In this document: positions 1 to 6,933 of the stretch, one piece after another
How positions within the stretch are numbered: the first letter of the stretch is position 1
How the letters are laid out: every line of letters begins with the position of its first letter
DNA from: an uncultured Prevotella sp.
Lineage (GTDB): Bacteria; Bacteroidota; Bacteroidia; Bacteroidales; Bacteroidaceae
Length of the DNA: 14,129 nt
Reading direction: 5' to 3'
Assembly: GCA_902497035.1 (NCBI GenBank)
Contig: CABVDL010000070.1
Location: 1 to 14,129 of the forward strand
Notes under the pieces: model-generated
What the model was told of the DNA's origin: nothing
The model's input: only the letters and a program-made list of their open reading frames with translations
The model's database searches: none
Translations under genes and position numbers: made by a program

Positions 1-42
1 AGGTTTTTTATCTCAACTGGCTTATAACTCTGGAATTTTATC

Positions 43-50
43 TAAATTTG
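43..50 (+). promoter_or_regulatory. Possible -7 promoter box upstream of the first glycosyltransferase gene
   Basis: The bases TAAATTTG match the Bacteroidetes -7 consensus TAnnTTTG exactly. No TTTG is present at the expected -33 distance, where only an unconvincing CTGG lies near 17-20. If real, transcription would begin near base 57 and give a very short leader before the ATG at 71. Exact matches to this box also occur by chance in AT-rich DNA, so this is a weak call. Confidence 0.3.
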
Positions 51-70
51 CAGTCGTGATTGAAGTGAGC

Positions 71-898
71 ATGGAGAAAAATGATTTGGTCTCAGTGATT
101 ATGCCTTCCTATAATGCCGGGGAATTTCTTTCCGGCAGCATAGAGAGTATCCTTGCGCAGACCCATCGCAACTTGGAACTTCTTATTACTGATGACGCAT
201 CCACTGACCAAGTCACAATTGACCTGCTGCATCACTATGAGCAACTCGACTCGCGCGTCAAAGTGGAGTACTTAACCCAAAATCAGGGTGCGGGTAATGC
301 CCGCAATTGCTCCATCAAGAGGGCGAAAGGCCGCTTCATCGCCTTCTGCGACTGCGACGACCGATGGACTGACGACAAGCTTGACCACCAACTGGCTTTC
401 ATGGAAGAGAGGAACTGCGCACTGAGCTGCTCCTCCTACCTTATTTGTAAAGGAGACTATCAGGTTATAGGCATCAACATACCGCCCAAAGTCATCGATT
501 TCAACATGTTGAAACGAGACAATAAGATTGGATGTCTTACTGCCATCTACGACACACACATGCTCGGCAAGAAATTCTATATGCCCAACATCCGCAAGCG
601 TCAGGACTGGGCACTGTTTCTTAACATCCTCATGCAGTGCGGCCGCTGCTACGCCTATCTGGACAAGCCGCTGGCTTATTATAATCTTCGGGGCAACTCA
701 ATATCACACAGCAAGATTAAACTTGTTAAGTATAACATTGCAATCTATCGTGAAGTACTTGGCTTCAACACCATTAAGTCTCTTGCCTACTTTTTCTTCT
801 TGTTTCTTCCTTCATATACTGCCAAGATGTTAAAGCGCAGGAATGACAGCAAGAGATACATTGCAGCCAACCGTCCAGCAATATTGGACAAGAGGTGA
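71..898 (+). CDS. Family 2 glycosyltransferase (exopolysaccharide/capsule)
   Basis: A cytoplasmic GT-A fold enzyme expected to transfer one sugar from a nucleotide-sugar donor onto a lipid-linked oligosaccharide. Numbered from a GTG at 56, the N-terminus has the GT2 opening strand (VSVIMPSYN, about 12-20), the donor-binding Asp pair (D46-D47) and the metal-binding DCDD motif (D99-D102). An RQDW segment near 182-185 falls where the family places its catalytic acidic residue. The C-terminus has a hydrophobic stretch (about 240-255) followed by basic residues, which may tether it to the membrane. The frame is open back to base 2, but the ATG at 71 starts just ahead of the conserved fold and is preferred to the GTG at 56. 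A distant paralogue follows about 110 bases downstream. The sugar and acceptor cannot be read from the sequence. Confidence 0.88.
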   Translation: MEKNDLVSVIMPSYNAGEFLSGSIESILAQTHRNLELLITDDASTDQVTIDLLHHYEQLDSRVKVEYLTQNQGAGNARNCSIKRAKGRFIAFCDCDDRWTDDKLDHQLAFMEERNCALSCSSYLICKGDYQVIGINIPPKVIDFNMLKRDNKIGCLTAIYDTHMLGKKFYMPNIRKRQDWALFLNILMQCGRCYAYLDKPLAYYNLRGNSISHSKIKLVKYNIAIYREVLGFNTIKSLAYFFFLFLPSYTAKMLKRRNDSKRYIAANRPAILDKR

Positions 899-1009
899 GC
901 TCTCATATTTCTTGCTACTGTCTGAAATAAAGCTGAATGAAGAACGTTAATCAATAAATAATTAGCTGATTTAAACCAAAATGGATTGTAAAATTACAAA
1001 CAAAGATGC

Positions 1010-1807
1010 ATGTACTGCTCCATGTCTGAAATTAATCATCTTGCTATGATTACATCCACTCCTTTAGTATCTATCATCATGCCTGCCCACAACAGCGAGC
1101 AGTTTATCGGGATGGCTATTGACTCTGTTCTATCTCAAACATACCAGAATTGGGAACTGATTGTGGTCAATGACAATTCCACTGACAGCACATGCAAGAT
1201 AGTCGAAGACTATGAGCATCGCGACAGTCGGATTAGTTTATATAATGCCGAATATCATAATGGCATGCCGTCAGCACCGCGCAACACCGGTGTCAACCTT
1301 GCAAAGGGACGCTTCATATCTTTCCTTGACAGCGACGACCTCTGGACAAGCACGAAATTGGAGGAACAAGTGCCGCTTTTCGCAAACGAGAATGTCGTTG
1401 TAGTATACTCCAACTATGAAAAGATTGACGAGGATGGGAAAAGAAGCAACCGCATAGTAACAGCACCAAGTAAGCTTAACTATGCCGTATTATTGCATGG
1501 CAATGCGATTGGCAATCTTACAGGCATATATGACACCCAAAAGGTAGGGAAAATAAAAGTCAAGGACATCCATCATGAAGATTACGCCATGTGGCTGGAA
1601 ATATTAAGCAAAGGTGGAATAGGCTTGAATACAAATAGCACGACAGCATTCTATCGACTTTCAAAGTCAGGAATATCACGCAATAAAATAAGACTGTTGT
1701 CATGGCAATGGCAGATTTACCGTAACATAGTCCACTTGTCCATAGCCCAATCCATCAAATACTATCTTTTTTACGCTTATTATGGTTTCAAAAAGTTCAT
1801 CCGCTGA
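1010..1807 (+). CDS. Family 2 glycosyltransferase, paralogue of the upstream gene
   Basis: A second GT-A glycosyltransferase of about 265 residues. The opening strand (VSIIMPAHN, about 20-28), a VNDNSTD donor-site segment (about 53-59), the DSDD metal motif (D107-D110) and an HEDYAMW segment (about 189-195) match the layout of the preceding gene. Both proteins also share an IG-LT-IYDT stretch and a hydrophobic, basic C-terminal tail, which suggests an old duplication or two members of one subfamily. ATG codons at 1022 and 1046 are alternative starts, and the last would begin only eight residues before the conserved strand. It lies between another glycosyltransferase and the initiating sugar transferase, so a role in assembling a surface polysaccharide repeat unit is the natural inference. 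The specific linkage is unknown. Confidence 0.87.
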   Translation: MYCSMSEINHLAMITSTPLVSIIMPAHNSEQFIGMAIDSVLSQTYQNWELIVVNDNSTDSTCKIVEDYEHRDSRISLYNAEYHNGMPSAPRNTGVNLAKGRFISFLDSDDLWTSTKLEEQVPLFANENVVVVYSNYEKIDEDGKRSNRIVTAPSKLNYAVLLHGNAIGNLTGIYDTQKVGKIKVKDIHHEDYAMWLEILSKGGIGLNTNSTTAFYRLSKSGISRNKIRLLSWQWQIYRNIVHLSIAQSIKYYLFYAYYGFKKFIR

Positions 1808-1898
1808 TACCCATTGGATATCACAAAAAAGGGTCAACTATACACAACAATTATTAAAGACAGACGTTGAATAAAAGTAACGGTACAAATTAAATTCG

Positions 1899-2600
1899 AT
1901 GCTTACAAATACAAACTTACTGCAAATTGAGATGAAAGAATCTGAAAGCAACCATAATATGGAGGAGTCATTCCATAATATCAATGCTGAACATGCTTTT
2001 AAAAGCAAGTATACAATAGGCAGCAGCATAAAACGTGCTTTCGATTTTTTCGGAGCCTCAGTTTGTCTCATTATATTCTCCCCTTTGTTCCTTATCTGTT
2101 ACATCCTGATCAAAAAAGAAGATGGAGGGACGGCCATTTTCTCTCAAGAGCGCGTAGGACTTCATGGCAAGACTTTCAACATTTATAAGTTTCGTAGCAT
2201 GAATGAGAATGCCGAGGAGCATGGGCCGCAATTGTTTGAGAAAGGCAATGACCCGCGCCTCACTCACATCGGTGCCTTCCTGCGCAGCCATCACCTTGAC
2301 GAGCTGCCGCAGCTGTGGAACGTGATGAAAGGAGATATGTCGTTTGTGGGACCGCGGCCCGAGCGGAAATACTACATCAACCAGATTATGAAGCATAATC
2401 CCAGGTATGCCGAGCTGTATCAGATAAGGCCGGGCGTGACCTCGTACGCCACGCTCTACAATGGCTATACCGATACCATGGAGAAGATGCTGAAGAGGCT
2501 CGACCTCGACTTGTACTATCTCGAGCACCGGTCGCTGTGGATGGACTTCAGCATCCTGTTCAAGACTTTCGTCAATATCATCTTCGGGAAAATATTCTGA
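1899..2600 (+). CDS. Initiating sugar-phosphate transferase (short PglC/WcaJ type)
   Basis: Transfers a sugar-1-phosphate from UDP-sugar to undecaprenyl phosphate, the first membrane step of polysaccharide repeat-unit synthesis. It has the bacterial sugar transferase domain: one membrane re-entrant helix (about 50-71), the KFRSM motif (97-101), the catalytic Asp-Glu pair in HHLDELPQLWNV (D134-E135), and GPRPE (151-155). At 233 residues it lacks the four-helix N-terminal domain of large WcaJ/WbaP proteins, so it belongs to the short monotopic class. The first ~45 residues precede the domain, and ATGs at 1932 and 1959 are alternative starts. Base composition shifts inside the gene from about 33% GC (1921-1980) to 55% (2281-2340). 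It is the last + strand gene before a convergent gene, so it may close the locus. Confidence 0.93.
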   Translation: MLTNTNLLQIEMKESESNHNMEESFHNINAEHAFKSKYTIGSSIKRAFDFFGASVCLIIFSPLFLICYILIKKEDGGTAIFSQERVGLHGKTFNIYKFRSMNENAEEHGPQLFEKGNDPRLTHIGAFLRSHHLDELPQLWNVMKGDMSFVGPRPERKYYINQIMKHNPRYAELYQIRPGVTSYATLYNGYTDTMEKMLKRLDLDLYYLEHRSLWMDFSILFKTFVNIIFGKIF

Positions 2601-2639
2601 CGGCCTGAAACACGGGGAATGATGCATTACCAAGGGCTG

Positions 2640-2662
2640 GTGGCCGGCACCAGGCCGGCCAC
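2640..2662. repeat. GC-rich perfect inverted repeat between convergent genes
   Basis: GTGGCCGG (2640-2647) and CCGGCCAC (2655-2662) form a perfect 8-bp stem with a 7-base loop; a G-T wobble and a T-A pair could extend it. It sits between the convergent stops at 2600 and 2701. Neither strand has a T-run after it, so it is not a textbook intrinsic terminator, although it could act as a bidirectional transcript-end stabiliser. Confidence 0.45.
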
Positions 2663-2700
2663 TACACTGCAACCTGCTAAGTAATAGACAGTTTGCATTA

Positions 2701-5700
2701 TCACATCTTCACGTGTCCCGTACGCTTCAGCACGCCCCACGACTGCAGCTCGCCCTTGATGGCCTTGAGGTAGCTCTTGAACAGCACATAGTACATTATC
2801 CAACGATAGAAAAATCTTTGAGGAATTATCCACAGCAGCACCCAAAGCCGCTCATGCTCAAAGAGGTAAGCCATGATGCTCACACTGGCATCCACCAATA
2901 GGAATATGAGGTAGTAGACAAAAATCTGCATGGCATTTCCCGAGAAAAGGCCGATGAGCATCAGCACGTCGGCCAGCGGCGAGAACGTGGGAATGATGTA
3001 CTGGAAGATGAGCATGTTGGGCATTGCCCAAAGGCCGAATCCTTTCTTCCTGGGATTGAAGAGCGACGAGCGGTGCTTCCAGAAAGTCTGCATCACGCCG
3101 AAACACCAGCGCACGCGCTGCCTGACAAACTGCCGCACGTTTTCCGGCGCCTCAGTCATGGCCACTGCATAGTTCTCGTTCTCAATGATGTAGCCCGCCT
3201 CGTTGATGCGCATCGTCAGGTCACAGTCCTCCGCAAGGGTATCGGTGGTCAGTCCGCCGGCTTTTTCAATGGCCTCCTTGCGGAAAGCGCCGATGGCTCC
3301 AGGCACCACGGTGATGGCGTTGATATAGGAATAAGCCATGCGGTCAAAGTTTTGACTTGTCGTGTATTCGATAGCCTGCCAACGGGTGAGCATGTTGCGC
3401 TGGTTGCCCACTTTCACATTGCCTGCGACAGCGCCAATACGGTGGTCGGCATCGGCAAGGAAATGCTGCATCAGACGGCCTATGGCATCAGGTCGCAGCT
3501 GCGTGTCGGCATCAATGCACACCACGAATTCGGAGTCGGTATGGGCTATGCCATAGTTCAGGGCCGAGGCCTTGCCGCCGTTGGGCTTGCCGAGGATATG
3601 CACTTTAGGATTGCCGTCGAATGCCTGATGGATGCGCTCCAACGTATGGTCCTTGCTGCCATCGTCGACGAAATAGACGTCAAAGGATGGATAGTCCTCC
3701 CGCAGCAGTGTCTCCACCGTGCGCACGCAGTTCACCTCTTCGTTGTAGGCGGGTACGATTATCGACACGAACGGCGCATTGTCCTTATTGAGAGCGGGAT
3801 AGTGGCGGCGGCGCTCGCGCCGCTTCTCCATTATCATCAGATAGTACATGAAGGCCAGACGCATGAAGCCGAGGACGAGGAACACTATGAAGAGTGCCGT
3901 GAGGAAGTCGCTGGCATGATAAATCAGCTCAGCCAATGTCAGGTTGGCCTGCATGGCATAGTAGGTCTCGCCCTTGGGTATGGCTGGCATGAGCTGCGCA
4001 CGGGGCATGCCGAGATACTGCTCCAGCGAGATGAAGCGGTAGCCTTCATGCTGTAGCGTGCGGATGATGCGTGGCAGGGCGGCCAACGTTGGTCTGCGTG
4101 TCACGCCGCCGGCGTCGTGCATCAGAATGATGTGTCCGTCGCCATGATGAACACCGTCGATGACGCGGCGGCAGATCTCGTCGGCACTTATGCCAGGCTG
4201 CCAGTCGTTGGGGTCAACCTCCTCTCCCACAAAGAGATAGTTGCGGCGGCTTGCCAGTATCATCGGCTCAATCTCCTCGCGCTGCGTGGGGTCGGCATCG
4301 GCATTATAGGGCGCACGGAAGAGTATGGTGCTGTGGCCCGTAATGCTCTCTATGAGCATGCGCGTGAGCTTCAGCTCGGCATAAGTGCGGTCGTCAGAGT
4401 TCTCGATGATGTTGTGATGGGTGAACGTATGGTTGCCAATGGTGAAGCCCTCCTCATAGACCTTGCGCACGATGGGCAGGTTCTTCTCCATCTGCAGGCC
4501 AACCATGAAGAAAGCCGCCGGCACGCCGTATTTCTTCAGTGTTTTCAGCACGTGGGGCGTCCAGCGCGCGTCGGGTCCGTCGTCGAAGGTCAGCACCAGG
4601 TCCTTTGGGCCACAGTGCCCGAGTTTGGTGACGGTATAGTCAGACGGCAAACTGAGGTATTGTTCCTCGGCAATGAGCTGGTCGTCTTTGTCAATACTGA
4701 GTCTCACCTTGCCTGCATGTGGCTCCGACTCCACGCTGAGCACCTCGCCTGCCCCCACATAGTTGACGTTGTCGTACCCAGTGAGTCTCATCATCTTGTT
4801 CAGGTTCCACCGTTTCACCTGCTCCCAGGCCACATCCTTGCCGTAGAAGTTCCAGATGCGCGCGTCGTCGGTGCCGAGACGCCAGAGAGCAAACCCCGCC
4901 AAGTGGTAGGTGGAGCCGAAGCGCATATTGTTGAAGATGGTGGCGGCATCGGTGAAATACACCTGGTGCAATTCATTGTTATCGTCGTAATAGGAGTAAT
5001 TCAAGTTGTACGAGTCGTCATCAAAATCCACTCGCGCGCCGATGTCGTAGGCCGTGGCTATTGCCTGGTCGTACGACACGGTGTTGCCACCCTCGCTTTC
5101 AGACCAGTCGTAGCCGTAAGCTGCCAGAGCAAGCACGAGCTTGTCGTTGGGTATGTTCCTTGCCGTCCAGTCGGTGGCGCGCTCCATCCAGTGCTGCGAG
5201 GCCACGTCGCCAGCCTGGCTTGTGGCGTTATGCTCGTCGTAGGCCATCAGGAAAATGTAGTCGTTGTAGCGTGCAAGCTGCTGCACGTCGTAGTCCTCGT
5301 TGAAAGGCGCGATGTCCTGTGTGACATACATATTGTTGTCGTGAAATATCTGGGACAGTTCCGACACGAAGTTGGTCAGCACCGCATTGTCGGTAATATT
5401 CAGGTCCTCCAAGTCGATATTAATGCCCTCGAAACGGAATTTGTGGCAAATCTCTACCAGACTGTTTATCAGCAGCCTGCGCTTGCTCTTGTCGCCCATT
5501 ATGCGCATGATGGCGTCAGCGTTGAAGTTGTCCCCGTAGTTGTTGGTGAGCATAGGCAGCACCGGCACGCCAGCCTTGCGCATCTCCCTCAGGGCCTTGC
5601 GGTCGATGCGTGGCTCAAGGCGGTCGGTCTTGGGATTGATGAAAAACCACTCAGGAATGACCATGTTGAGCTGGCTCATGCCCCGTTTCAGCGAGCGCAG

Positions 5701-6099
5701 CGAGCTGGCGTCCCAGTTGACGTACCATGCGGCGCGCACGCCGACGCGCGGGTCGTTCCACTCGTTGATGAACTTCTGCGTCAACTTGTCGCCATGACCC
5801 ACGAAGCGGTGCTCCCGGCGGTAGTCCTCAATATAGCTGCTGTGCATCTTGTGCTCAAGGAAGCTGTCACGCACCGTACGGTATGACTTGGCCGCGCTGT
5901 TGTCGCGCATGAAAGGCTTAGAGGCCGTCATCGCACTGCGATAGTCGTGGCGGAATGGCATGTTGGGACTGCCCTCCAAGGCAAACATCGTTATAAAGAC
6001 GATGAGCAACAACACAATGACAGTGGCCAGAAACCTCATCGTCCACTTGAAGCGGCTCCACCTGCGGCGTGAGTCGGTCTGAAAAACTTGTCTCTCCAT
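2701..6099 (-). CDS. Trifunctional GH18-like / polysaccharide deacetylase / GT2 synthase membrane protein
   Basis: A 1132-residue protein with three enzyme domains. A membrane anchor (about 22-40) leads into an external GH18-like domain (about 120-430). Its signature reads E224-G-I-N227-I-D229-L-E231, so the catalytic Glu is present but the first two acidic positions are altered. A CE4 NodB domain follows (about 498-695): TFDDGPD (D506 base, D507 metal), H557 and H561 metal ligands, R595, D629-W633 and catalytic H661. After a helix (about 731-752) comes a processive GT2 domain with VDDGS (812-813), DAD (863-865), ED (957-958) and QRVRW (994-998), then C-terminal helices. CDD has a GH18 trifunctional family of this kind. 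The likely role is synthesis, N-deacetylation and trimming or binding of a beta-linked amino-sugar polymer, comparable with PgaB plus PgaC. The ATG at 6099 is followed at once by a basic n-region and helix. Confidence 0.93.
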   Translation of the reverse strand: MERQVFQTDSRRRWSRFKWTMRFLATVIVLLLIVFITMFALEGSPNMPFRHDYRSAMTASKPFMRDNSAAKSYRTVRDSFLEHKMHSSYIEDYRREHRFVGHGDKLTQKFINEWNDPRVGVRAAWYVNWDASSLRSLKRGMSQLNMVIPEWFFINPKTDRLEPRIDRKALREMRKAGVPVLPMLTNNYGDNFNADAIMRIMGDKSKRRLLINSLVEICHKFRFEGINIDLEDLNITDNAVLTNFVSELSQIFHDNNMYVTQDIAPFNEDYDVQQLARYNDYIFLMAYDEHNATSQAGDVASQHWMERATDWTARNIPNDKLVLALAAYGYDWSESEGGNTVSYDQAIATAYDIGARVDFDDDSYNLNYSYYDDNNELHQVYFTDAATIFNNMRFGSTYHLAGFALWRLGTDDARIWNFYGKDVAWEQVKRWNLNKMMRLTGYDNVNYVGAGEVLSVESEPHAGKVRLSIDKDDQLIAEEQYLSLPSDYTVTKLGHCGPKDLVLTFDDGPDARWTPHVLKTLKKYGVPAAFFMVGLQMEKNLPIVRKVYEEGFTIGNHTFTHHNIIENSDDRTYAELKLTRMLIESITGHSTILFRAPYNADADPTQREEIEPMILASRRNYLFVGEEVDPNDWQPGISADEICRRVIDGVHHGDGHIILMHDAGGVTRRPTLAALPRIIRTLQHEGYRFISLEQYLGMPRAQLMPAIPKGETYYAMQANLTLAELIYHASDFLTALFIVFLVLGFMRLAFMYYLMIMEKRRERRRHYPALNKDNAPFVSIIVPAYNEEVNCVRTVETLLREDYPSFDVYFVDDGSKDHTLERIHQAFDGNPKVHILGKPNGGKASALNYGIAHTDSEFVVCIDADTQLRPDAIGRLMQHFLADADHRIGAVAGNVKVGNQRNMLTRWQAIEYTTSQNFDRMAYSYINAITVVPGAIGAFRKEAIEKAGGLTTDTLAEDCDLTMRINEAGYIIENENYAVAMTEAPENVRQFVRQRVRWCFGVMQTFWKHRSSLFNPRKKGFGLWAMPNMLIFQYIIPTFSPLADVLMLIGLFSGNAMQIFVYYLIFLLVDASVSIMAYLFEHERLWVLLWIIPQRFFYRWIMYYVLFKSYLKAIKGELQSWGVLKRTGHVKM

Positions 6100-6142
6100 A
6101 CGAATATTAACCTGTAGCTAATGCTTTCTTCTATACGGTGTG

Positions 6143-6150
6143 CAAAGTTA
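6143..6150 (-). promoter_or_regulatory. -7 promoter box for the trifunctional synthase gene
   Basis: Read on the - strand this is TAACTTTG, an exact match to the Bacteroidetes TAnnTTTG box, 43 bases before the ATG at 6099. That implies a leader of roughly 35-40 bases. The -33 region has no clear TTG, so the promoter may be weak or need an activator. Confidence 0.5.
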
Positions 6151-6319
6151 TCCCATTTCATCGTCACCGAATAAGAATGAATTTGAAAAAAGATTAAATG
6201 CCTATTAAAAATGCGTTATGCGATATAATCCTTTCAGGAGAAGTCCGAAAGAGTTGAAGATGTGGAGCGAAAGACATTGAAATTAAGGTGAGTCGAAAGA
6301 TTGAGTGATTGCATAAAAC

Positions 6320-6411
6320 AAAAAAAAGAAGCTCGATTGAAGGTTTCCGCCTCACGGCGTCAACCAACCATCTTGCATCAATTGTTACCTGAAAATTAAA
6401 TCAATCTTCTT
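6320..6411 (-). terminator. Structured 3' domain ending in a T8 run (candidate terminator of a small RNA)
   Basis: On the - strand a closing stem pairs AAGAAG and ATTGA (6411-6401) with TCAAT (6340-6336) and CTTC (6331-6328), with a 4-base CGAG bulge on one side. It is followed directly by eight T residues (6327-6320). Inside it, 6365-6342 forms GGTT-GA-CGCC, a GTGA loop, and GGCG-GA-AACC: two perfect helices separated by tandem G-A mismatches and capped by a GNRA-class tetraloop. These features make sense only in - strand RNA. The wide spacing between stem and loop is atypical for a simple terminator. Confidence 0.45.
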
Positions 6412-6534
6412 AGTCTTAAATGAACTAAACCTTTGAACCTAAAAACAATCTATCAAAACCTAAAAACTAAAAACCTATATGAAAAATCTACTAACTTACT
6501 AATTTCTTCTATTCTGTGTCTGTGTCTTGTTTAC
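6320..6534 (-). ncRNA. Candidate small non-coding RNA (about 215 nt), family not recognised
   Basis: A promoter-like pair at 6570-6540 and a T8-ended structure at 6411-6320 frame a self-contained - strand unit in the gene-free stretch before the trifunctional synthase. No plausible reading frame lies in it. The 5' half is U-rich and carries three copies of GTTTTTAG (6474-6467, 6467-6460, 6446-6439), which would be single-stranded. The 3' half folds into the GTGA-capped hairpin. I do not recognise 6S, SRP, RNase P, tmRNA or a known riboswitch. It could instead be a long attenuated leader of the synthase gene, but that gene appears to have its own -7 box at 6150-6143. The 5' end is estimated from the promoter box. 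Confidence 0.4.
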
Positions 6535-6539
6535 GTGTG

Positions 6540-6570
6540 CAAAGGTAGTGCGTTTTCCTAAATGCCGCAA
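6540..6570 (-). promoter_or_regulatory. Bacteroidetes-type promoter for the candidate small RNA
   Basis: On the - strand TTG (6570-6568) is followed after 20 bases by TACCTTTG (6547-6540), an exact TAnnTTTG -7 box with -33 spacing inside the usual range. The start site would fall near 6534. The nearest downstream gene start on this strand is about 430 bases away. Confidence 0.55.
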
Positions 6571-6858
6571 CAGTTTCTTTCGAAAATGAATAAAATCTGA
6601 TTAATTATTGACTTAAATCAAAGGATTGTGTACGCAAACAGCTTCAGTATCCTCATTATATAAAGGTTAAACTATAAAATCGTTAACATGGAGCTGTTAT
6701 AAGTTGCCGGTTAAGCGAAACATGCGTGCATCATGAAATATTCAGTCATTTTTTGGCAAATACCCTGCCTGATCATTTTATCGGCCTCTACGGAGGGCTT
6801 AAACCTATAAAAAACTTTACATACCGAAGTTGTAGCATCAAAAAAATCGCCTATAGTC
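6571..6858. other. Intergenic stretch with no supported feature
   Basis: An AT-rich divergent region between the candidate small RNA and the promoter of the downstream operon. I see no RNA gene, no convincing repeat and no credible reading frame. A 25-codon frame at 6733-6810 (a hydrophobic peptide) is the longest start-to-stop frame noticed on the + strand and is probably chance. Confidence 0.6.
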
Positions 6859-6889
6859 TTTGCCATGCGACAAGAAATGTCTAACTTTG
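6859..6889 (+). promoter_or_regulatory. Promoter of the NTPase / deoxynucleoside kinase operon
   Basis: TTTG (6859-6862) and TAACTTTG (6882-6889), separated by 19 bases, match the Bacteroidetes -33/-7 consensus exactly. The start would fall near 6894-6896, giving a leader of about 40 bases to the ATG at 6934. This is the best promoter in the window and the only clear one ahead of the seven-gene + strand cluster. Confidence 0.75.
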
Positions 6890-6933
6890 CCTAAAACAAA
6901 AGAACATCGCCTTCGGGCAAGCTCTACGCGACA

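Noticed and set aside
2..70. Extension of the first glycosyltransferase upstream past the window edge
   Set aside because: The frame is open to base 2, but the conserved GT2 fold begins within a few residues of the ATG at 71 and the upstream codons look like AT-rich spacer with a promoter-like box.
3073..4056. A 327-codon open frame on the + strand within the synthase gene
   Set aside because: It overlaps the GT2 and deacetylase coding sequence on the other strand and shows no domain of its own.
4117..5886. A 589-codon open frame on the + strand opposite the trifunctional synthase gene
   Set aside because: It lies wholly antisense to a gene with clear catalytic motifs, and its translation is rich in Val, His and Gly with no recognisable domain. 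It is a by-product of the codon usage of the real gene.
6733..6810. A 25-codon frame encoding a short hydrophobic peptide in the divergent intergenic region
   Set aside because: It is short enough to occur by chance and has no ribosome binding site or nearby promoter.
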